A stretch of 64,000 bases of DNA from CAIXSC01 sp046349915. GTDB taxonomy: Bacteria; Planctomycetota; Planctomycetia; Pirellulales; Pirellulaceae. Made by a program: the position numbers and the translations under genes. This document shows positions 58,841-64,000 of the stretch, in pieces. Location of the stretch: assembly GCA_046349915.1 (NCBI GenBank), contig JAXMBL010000011.1, forward strand, positions 146,861 through 210,860, written 5' to 3'. Each line of letters starts with the position of its first letter. Positions within the stretch are counted from its first letter, which is position 1. The notes beneath the pieces are model-generated. The model was not told the origin of the DNA and did no database searches. It saw only the letters and a program-made list of their open reading frames with translations.

Positions 58841-61306
58841 CTACAACCCAGAGCCGAACGCTGCTCGCTTCTTCGCCAACGCCTCTTGGACGGCATCCGC
58901 TTGAGCGGCCGCGGCCGCCTTCCTCACATCCTCGTCTTCACGCCGCCGCTCTTCGGCTTCTTCTAACGCCTTGTCGGTGCTCGAGGGATCGACCGCGCGG
59001 CACCCTTCGATCAAGGTGCGACTGATCTCGTCGATCTCGGCCGTCCACTCTTCCGCCGAAATTTCGGGAGGATTCAGCGGCAAGAACTCTTGCAGCAACA
59101 GAATCAAACGCAGCAGATGACGGAAGATCACTCCTTCCTGCTTCTGGAGCCCGCGAGCGGTGATGAACTGATTGAACTTGCCGCCGTATTCGAGCACTCC
59201 GCCAGCCGCCCATACGGAAGTCGTGTTCAGCGAATGGACATCGGGATAGCTGGCGTCGAACAAGAGACGCAGTTTCTCGCCTAATGTCAGCACGAATACT
59301 CGCTCCTCCTCGAACATGCCGCGTCGATCATCTTCTTCCTCTTCCTTCGGCATGCCCAGTTGCTCGGGGGTGGCGAGTCCCAGCCGCAGCAGTTCGGAAT
59401 CGAGACGAGTGGTTGCGAGTGGGCCCGCGGGCATCTGGTCCAACTTCGGCACTCGGACCATTCTCGCCACCGAGCCGGGCATTTCCAAAACGCTTTCAAA
59501 CGCCTGGATACGTTCTTCGCGGTTGGCGATCCCCAGTTGGCTGACCAGGTAAAGTCCGTACAGCGGATTGACGCTCCGCAGCATGAGCAACTTCTCGAGT
59601 TGCTCGGTGGGATGAGCGAACTTCGGCTCATAGGTCGGCGGCGGAGCAGGCGTGGCGGCCGCGATTTTCTCCTTGGCACTGACGATGCCGGCGGCCGCCA
59701 ATAGCCGCTCGGTCTCGGTGATCTTGCGCTGCGGAGCAGGAGCGGTCGGCGCCGCGCCCGCCGCCGGCTCTTCCGTCTTGGCGGGCGGGGGCGGATCGAG
59801 CGTTACGTAGCCGCCAGCCCACAGGGTGAGCAGCATGCGATCGAGTTGGCGTTGAGCGCCCGCGATGCGAGTGCCATCGAGCAGCCGTTTGGAAACCAGT
59901 TTCCGCATCAGCTCGACATCCGGGGATGCGTCGAGCATATAGGCGAGCAATCGCCACGGTATCGGACCGCGACTCACCAGCTTGGCGGGTGGCGCTTGAC
60001 GCAGCTTGTCGAAATTCTGCTCTATCCAATACTGCTCGGTCGAGCGCCGAGTGGGCATCTTCCGTTTCAGATCCTTTTTGGCACGCAACAATTGAGGATC
60101 TTTCGTGTCCTCGGGGATCTGATCGTATTTCTCTTTCCACCGGAGGATCTTTACGTCGTCTTCGTGCGCCAACACGAACACATAACCTTGCTTGTCAAAT
60201 TGAGGCCGACCAGCGCGACCGAAAATTTGGTGAGCGGAACTGCTGTCGATCACCTTCATGTCGCCCGGCGGACCCTTCATTAAGGTCGGCAACACCACGC
60301 TGCGAGCCGGCAGATTGATGCCCGCCGCCAACGTTTCCGTGCACACGCAGACCGACAACAGTTTCTGCTGAAACAAATGCTCGATCACGCGCCGATACTT
60401 CGGCAGAATTCCCGCATGGTGGATGCCCACGCCGCGTTGCAACACTTGCTTCAACTTCGGGCCAGCGCCATCCGACCAGGAGTGACGGGCGAGTTCGTCG
60501 GCGAGTCTTGATTGCTGCCCCTCTGCCAACAGCGATTTTCCCTTGAGCTGTTCCGCGACGTTCCAGCATTGATCGCGATTGAAACAGAAGATCAGCGCCG
60601 GGGTATAACGACTCTCGTCCGTCCCCGTCGCCATCAACTCGATCTGGTCATTCAGCAGTTGATCACCGACCCACGAATACTGCAGAGGCACTTTACGCTC
60701 GGTGCTTTGGACCAACTCGATCGAGCGTTGATGGGAGGAACGCAGCCATTGAGTGAACTCGTAGGCGTTGCCGACCGTGGCCGAAAGGAGCAGCAGTCGC
60801 ACATGCGGCGGCAGAAGGCCCAGGGATAGCTCCCACACGATGCCGCGTTCGGGATCGGCGAAGTTGTGGAATTCGTCCATCACGACCGCCGAGACATCTG
60901 CGAAGTCGAACGCCTCGCGATGCAGCAAGCGGTTCAGCAGAATCTCGGCGACGACGACCAAAACGCGAGCTTGCGGGTTGACCTTGCGATTGCCGGTCAC
61001 AAGCCCGACGTCGTCCGCGGAAAAACCCCAGCGGATGGCCGCCGCCTGGATCTCCGAGAACTTCTGCTCGGTCAAGGCGATCAAAGGGGTCGTGTAATAC
61101 GCCGTCGTTCCCGTTCGCAGCGCTTCATACAACGCTGCCTCGCCCACCAACGTCTTGCCCGTGCCAGTCGGTACGCAGACCAGCACCCCTTGGTCGGACG
61201 TGAAATAAGTCAGCAGGGCTTCTTCCTGCACGGGGTAGGGCGTATGGACCAGTTTCTCGAGATACTCGGCCGCGATCTGGTCGCGCGTGGGGGCCGCTTC
61301 CGCCAT
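58841..61306 (-). CDS. DEAD/DEAH-box helicase, Ski2-like superfamily 2
   Basis: The ATG at 61306 (MAEAAPTRDQ) is preferred over a GTG at 61330, giving 821 residues. Helicase motifs in order are motif I PTGTGKT (46-52), Ia TTPLIALTEQK, II DEFH (144-147), III SAT (175-177), motif IV-V region IFCFNRDQCW and TETLAAGINLPA, and motif VI QIFGRAGRPQFD. HHAGILPKYRRVIE is typical of Ski2/Mtr4/RecQ-like enzymes. After the core comes a Pro/Ala-rich linker, then a helical region ending in a charged coiled coil (DKALEEAEERRREDEDVRKAAAAAQADAVQEAL). It probably unwinds structured RNA or DNA in the cytoplasm. It follows the kinase and small membrane protein genes on the same strand, about 150 bp downstream. 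Confidence 0.9.
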   Translation of the reverse strand: MAEAAPTRDQIAAEYLEKLVHTPYPVQEEALLTYFTSDQGVLVCVPTGTGKTLVGEAALYEALRTGTTAYYTTPLIALTEQKFSEIQAAAIRWGFSADDVGLVTGNRKVNPQARVLVVVAEILLNRLLHREAFDFADVSAVVMDEFHNFADPERGIVWELSLGLLPPHVRLLLLSATVGNAYEFTQWLRSSHQRSIELVQSTERKVPLQYSWVGDQLLNDQIELMATGTDESRYTPALIFCFNRDQCWNVAEQLKGKSLLAEGQQSRLADELARHSWSDGAGPKLKQVLQRGVGIHHAGILPKYRRVIEHLFQQKLLSVCVCTETLAAGINLPARSVVLPTLMKGPPGDMKVIDSSSAHQIFGRAGRPQFDKQGYVFVLAHEDDVKILRWKEKYDQIPEDTKDPQLLRAKKDLKRKMPTRRSTEQYWIEQNFDKLRQAPPAKLVSRGPIPWRLLAYMLDASPDVELMRKLVSKRLLDGTRIAGAQRQLDRMLLTLWAGGYVTLDPPPPAKTEEPAAGAAPTAPAPQRKITETERLLAAAGIVSAKEKIAAATPAPPPTYEPKFAHPTEQLEKLLMLRSVNPLYGLYLVSQLGIANREERIQAFESVLEMPGSVARMVRVPKLDQMPAGPLATTRLDSELLRLGLATPEQLGMPKEEEEDDRRGMFEEERVFVLTLGEKLRLLFDASYPDVHSLNTTSVWAAGGVLEYGGKFNQFITARGLQKQEGVIFRHLLRLILLLQEFLPLNPPEISAEEWTAEIDEISRTLIEGCRAVDPSSTDKALEEAEERRREDEDVRKAAAAAQADAVQEALAKKRAAFGSGL

Positions 61307-61457
61307 GATGTTATCCAGAGTCCTTTCCACAACGCGAACGAGCCGAAAATCGACGACGACACAGGGCGTTATCCCCCTGCGCGACGCGTCTCGTCAAGTG
61401 CCAGTCGTTGGGAAGGTTAAGGCGAGCGGTCTGACTCGGAAGCACTCGCCTGCCACC

Positions 61458-61814
61458 TCATTCGCCGCTGGTCGACGTACTCTCTTCGACCAAAGACAGC
61501 ATCGCTTCCGCCTCGTCCCGGCCAAATGCCTCGACCAGTTGTGCCAGCAAGTTGTCGCGAGCGGCGGGAGTGGTCAAAGTCCCCGATAAATAGACTTGAT
61601 CCGCCGAAGAATGTTCGGCACGCACCCCGCGATACTCGGGGGATTGCAGGATGAGCGCCAGTTTATCGAGCTTCCGTTGACGCCAGGTTTGGTACAGTTG
61701 CTCTTGGCCGACGATCCCGCCGACCAGGAAGGAAAGCGAGCCCACGGCTAGCAGGGCGATCACCAGCAGCACGATGGCGATCAGACCTAACGAATACGAA
61801 GTGCGACTCGCCAT
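61458..61814 (-). CDS. Small single-pass membrane protein of unknown function
   Basis: This 118-residue protein has one strong N-terminal helix (LGLIAIVLLVIALLAVGSLSFLVGGIVG, about 9-36), a basic linker (QTWRQRKLDKLALI) and a C-terminal alpha/beta part. The latter (EYRGVRAEHSSADQVYLSGTLTTPAARDNLLAQLVEAFG) recalls BON domains (beta-G-x-V-x-alpha), which bind membranes or lipids. The resemblance is weak. It starts 6 bp after the stop of the kinase-DUF1080 gene, so it is translated from the same mRNA and may be its partner. Confidence 0.75.
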   Translation of the reverse strand: MASRTSYSLGLIAIVLLVIALLAVGSLSFLVGGIVGQEQLYQTWRQRKLDKLALILQSPEYRGVRAEHSSADQVYLSGTLTTPAARDNLLAQLVEAFGRDEAEAMLSLVEESTSTSGE

Positions 61815-61820
61815 ATCGTT

Positions 61821-63734
61821 CTACTTGATCGGACGCCACTTGATCTGCTTGAACTCAACGACCGTCATGCTTTCGTAGCATTGTAGAGCCAGGAATCCTT
61901 CGGTAGGTCCCCCCATCGTTTCGTTGTATTCGACGGTCGTCCTGTCATTCACACGAAGCCGAAAGTCGCCGCCCACGGCGCGCACTTCAAATTTGAACCA
62001 CTGCCCAGGAGCAATCTTGACTTGAGGTTTCGGGTCGATCCCATCACGTCCAGACAACCCCGTGCGATGAAGACGCCCGCAGTTCCAAACGTCGATATGC
62101 GCCTCGTAGCCCGGCGGCAGATCGTTACTCAACGGGCAACGAAAAAAGATGCCGCTGTTGCCTCGATCGTTGATGCGGCATTCGACGAATAGCTCGAAGT
62201 CTTTCCAGTCGCTGCGATCGTGGTAGAGATAGCTGTCTCCATGTTCTCCGCGTCCAACCAGGATGCCGTCGACCACTCGCCAAGCGTTGCTATTGGGTCG
62301 ATTGGAACGGATAGTCCATCCCGCCAAATTGACGCCGTTGAACAGCGAGATCCATCCCTCTGCGTCTGGCACTTGAGTGATCGAGCCGCCAGGATCGGTC
62401 GTGCTTGGGCCCGTCGCAGGTGAAGAAGCGGGCGGAAAAAAGAACTGTCGTCCACCCCACGCGGCCACGGAACTGACTGCTATACCCGCGGTGATCGCGG
62501 CGGGCTTGAACCATTGGCGTCGAGTGAATTGGGTGAGTGACGAACGCTTCGCATTTTTTCTCTGACGGTGTTCATCGCCAGTTTTGAGGGTCAACGGCGG
62601 ATTGGCGTCCGTGGAATTCGTGCCGACTATCGGGGGGGCTTCGGGGGAAACGTTCGCATCGAGCGTTTCCGAGGATGAGCGGTGCAGGGCGGGAGGCGGT
62701 GGCGGCGTGTGCTGTGGCGACTCCTCCGGCAAATGCTGTGGGCTGGATACTTTGGGCGGCAAAGCGGGGGATTGGCGAGCGAGCGCGGGTGAGTCGCCAT
62801 ACATGGGCGTCGCGCGAGTGGTACCCGGCGGCGAGAGCTGGCGAGTGTCGAGGGGACGAGGGGCGAGAGACACGGGCGACGTTGGGGAATTAGGTGTCGT
62901 CGGCTCGGCCAACGCACGTCGCAAGTCGAACAACATCTCGGCCGCCGACGCATAGCGGTCCCGAGGTTCTTTCGCCATCGAGCGGTAAACGATCGATACG
63001 ACGGCCTCCGGAAGCGACTCGACCCACTCGCGCGGATCAGGAATCGGCGTCATGCAGTGGGCGAAGCAGATTTGCAGCGGTTGCTCGGCCGAATAGGGGG
63101 GGCGACCGGTCAGTAGCTCGAAGTAGGAGACGCCCAGCGAGTAGAGATCGGACCGTTCGTCCAACGGCTCCGACCGGCATTGCTCGGGGCTCATGTAGGT
63201 GGGTGTGCCGAGCACCGCGTTCGAAGTGGTCAAGGACGACTCAACGCCAGCCGATTTTACGAGTCCAAAGTCGGACAGCTTCACTTCGCCGGTCGTGGTG
63301 CGCAAGATGTTGCTGGGCTTGATGTCGCGGTGAACCAGGCCGGCCGGGTGAGCGGCCGCGAGTGCTCGACAGACCGCCGCGATCGCTCGAGTGGCATTTT
63401 GCCAGCTAAGGCGTCCTTGCGACCTGACCAGATCGAGGATGCTGCCGGCCATTAACTCCATGGCCAGAAAGCAGATACCGTCCTGTTCGTCAATTTCGTG
63501 GACGGTCACGACGTTGGGATGGTTGAACCGAGCGGCCGCGCGAGCTTCCCGCAGAAAGCGTTCTAGTTGAGTGGGATCTTCGGACAGGCTTTTGGGGAGC
63601 ACCTTGAGGGCGACATGTCGGTCGAGTCGCGGGTCATGGCCAAGATACACGACCCCCATGCCGCCTTGCCCGAGTTGGCGGACAACGTGGTATTTGCCGA
63701 GAGTTTTTCCGGACCAATCTTGTTCGGACGCCAT
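61821..63734 (-). CDS. Ser/Thr protein kinase fused through a membrane helix to a DUF1080 domain
   Basis: This is a 637-residue protein. The kinase domain occupies residues 15-275: glycine loop GQGGMGVV (22-29), Lys44 (ALKV), catalytic HRD at 135-137 with Lys139 and Asn142, DFG at 155-157, and SPE in place of APE at 182-184. All key residues are present, so it should be active. A Pro/Ser/Thr-rich linker of about 120 residues leads to one membrane helix (PAAITAGIAVSSVAAWGG, about 411-428). Residues 459-637 form a DUF1080 (LamG-like, glucan- or glycan-binding/hydrolase) domain: GWISLFNGVNLAGW, WRVVDGILVGRG, NSGIFFRCP, GPTEGFLALQCY. The topology suggests a receptor kinase that reads sugar-like ligands outside the membrane, by inference. 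Confidence 0.92.
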   Translation of the reverse strand: MASEQDWSGKTLGKYHVVRQLGQGGMGVVYLGHDPRLDRHVALKVLPKSLSEDPTQLERFLREARAAARFNHPNVVTVHEIDEQDGICFLAMELMAGSILDLVRSQGRLSWQNATRAIAAVCRALAAAHPAGLVHRDIKPSNILRTTTGEVKLSDFGLVKSAGVESSLTTSNAVLGTPTYMSPEQCRSEPLDERSDLYSLGVSYFELLTGRPPYSAEQPLQICFAHCMTPIPDPREWVESLPEAVVSIVYRSMAKEPRDRYASAAEMLFDLRRALAEPTTPNSPTSPVSLAPRPLDTRQLSPPGTTRATPMYGDSPALARQSPALPPKVSSPQHLPEESPQHTPPPPPALHRSSSETLDANVSPEAPPIVGTNSTDANPPLTLKTGDEHRQRKNAKRSSLTQFTRRQWFKPAAITAGIAVSSVAAWGGRQFFFPPASSPATGPSTTDPGGSITQVPDAEGWISLFNGVNLAGWTIRSNRPNSNAWRVVDGILVGRGEHGDSYLYHDRSDWKDFELFVECRINDRGNSGIFFRCPLSNDLPPGYEAHIDVWNCGRLHRTGLSGRDGIDPKPQVKIAPGQWFKFEVRAVGGDFRLRVNDRTTVEYNETMGGPTEGFLALQCYESMTVVEFKQIKWRPIK

Positions 63735-64000
63735 CGATTGCCCAAGCCCTACCAGCCCTAACCTCCCGAGTCATCCAGTGCCGGACTTCTAACCGGATTC
63801 GGTCCGGCGACGCGTAGGATTGCCAGAAGTCTAGCTCCAAAAACGTTTTATCAAAAGCCGGAAGCAACGATTCGACGGCCTGCCAGCCCGTTCGCTCCCA
63901 AAGTACGACGGACTTCCAGTCCGTCGATCTGTCCGTACGTCGCACTTCTAGTCCGTCGCTCCAAATGTACGACGGACTTCTAGTCCGTCGCGCCGCCTCT
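63735..64000. other. Region upstream of the kinase gene with family-2 palindromes; no gene seen
   Basis: The kinase promoter should lie within the first 130 bp on the minus strand, but no confident -35/-10 pair is visible. From 63902 to the window end there are three family-2 elements in the same orientation: 63902-63925, an imperfect one at 63934-63957, and 63967-63990. They share GTAC followed by arms around AGTCCGTCG and are spaced about 32 bp apart. Confidence 0.7.
63902..63990 (+). repeat. Three clustered family-2 palindromic elements
   Basis: Each copy reads GTA plus the arms CGACGGACT / AGTCCGTCG with a TCC or TCT loop; the middle copy has two arm mismatches (CGTCGCACT). The spacing of 32-33 bp between starts gives a small tandem cluster that runs to the window edge and may continue. 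Confidence 0.85.

Overview
The window most likely comes from a planctomycete of the order Pirellulales. The basis is family content: a DUF1552 and DUF1592 cytochrome-type pair, a Tat-exported Gfo/Idh/MocA oxidoreductase beside a sugar isomerase, a MoxR/DUF58/BatA-type VWA cluster with a PQQ-like propeller and alpha-toroid proteins, a kinase fused to DUF1080, a giant RTX/PATR surface protein, and many short palindromic dispersed repeats in high-GC sequence. The taxonomic call is inferred from these families; no marker was compared.

Layout. 1-15678 is the 3' part of a giant repetitive surface protein whose 5' end lies outside the window. 15765-24776 holds an MFS transporter, a POTRA-like exported protein, a leftward oxidoreductase/isomerase pair, a DoxX-like membrane protein and a D-2-hydroxyacid dehydrogenase. 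About 24936-25373 is the RNase P RNA gene. It is followed by a small decayed gene (25476-25727) and a bile-acid-symporter-type transporter.

26954-43494 is one long leftward gene train. In transcription order it encodes two alpha-toroid proteins, a MoxR ATPase, a DUF58 protein, a BatA-like VWA protein, a PQQ-type propeller protein, a VWA/GATase-like membrane protein, a large membrane-anchored protein and a tRNA-dihydrouridine synthase. Several junctions overlap by 4 bp. The MoxR/DUF58/VWA core suggests ATP-driven assembly or maturation at the membrane, but the substrate is unknown.

43692-44273 is a small exported protein followed by eighteen 117-bp tandem repeats (44284-about 46387). Then come an esterase/SMP-30 fusion, a Kelch-type protein, a GntR(YtrA)-ABC operon with a visible operator palindrome, the DUF1552/DUF1592 pair, a second repeat field (58020-58800), a Ski2-like helicase, a small membrane protein and a Ser/Thr kinase fused to DUF1080.

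The most interesting non-coding signal is a family of short hairpins preceded by GTAG: 8-bp stems, a GCAA loop and compensatory base changes between variants. They occur as head-to-tail units in the 117-bp array and as inverted pairs at 58334-58786. This matches the known architecture of REP/BIME elements mobilised by RAYT transposases, although no such transposase is in the window. Two other hairpin families, and the inverted repeat that contains the stop codon of the dehydrogenase gene, add to a genome rich in small palindromes. No tRNA, rRNA, CRISPR array or complete insertion sequence was recognised.
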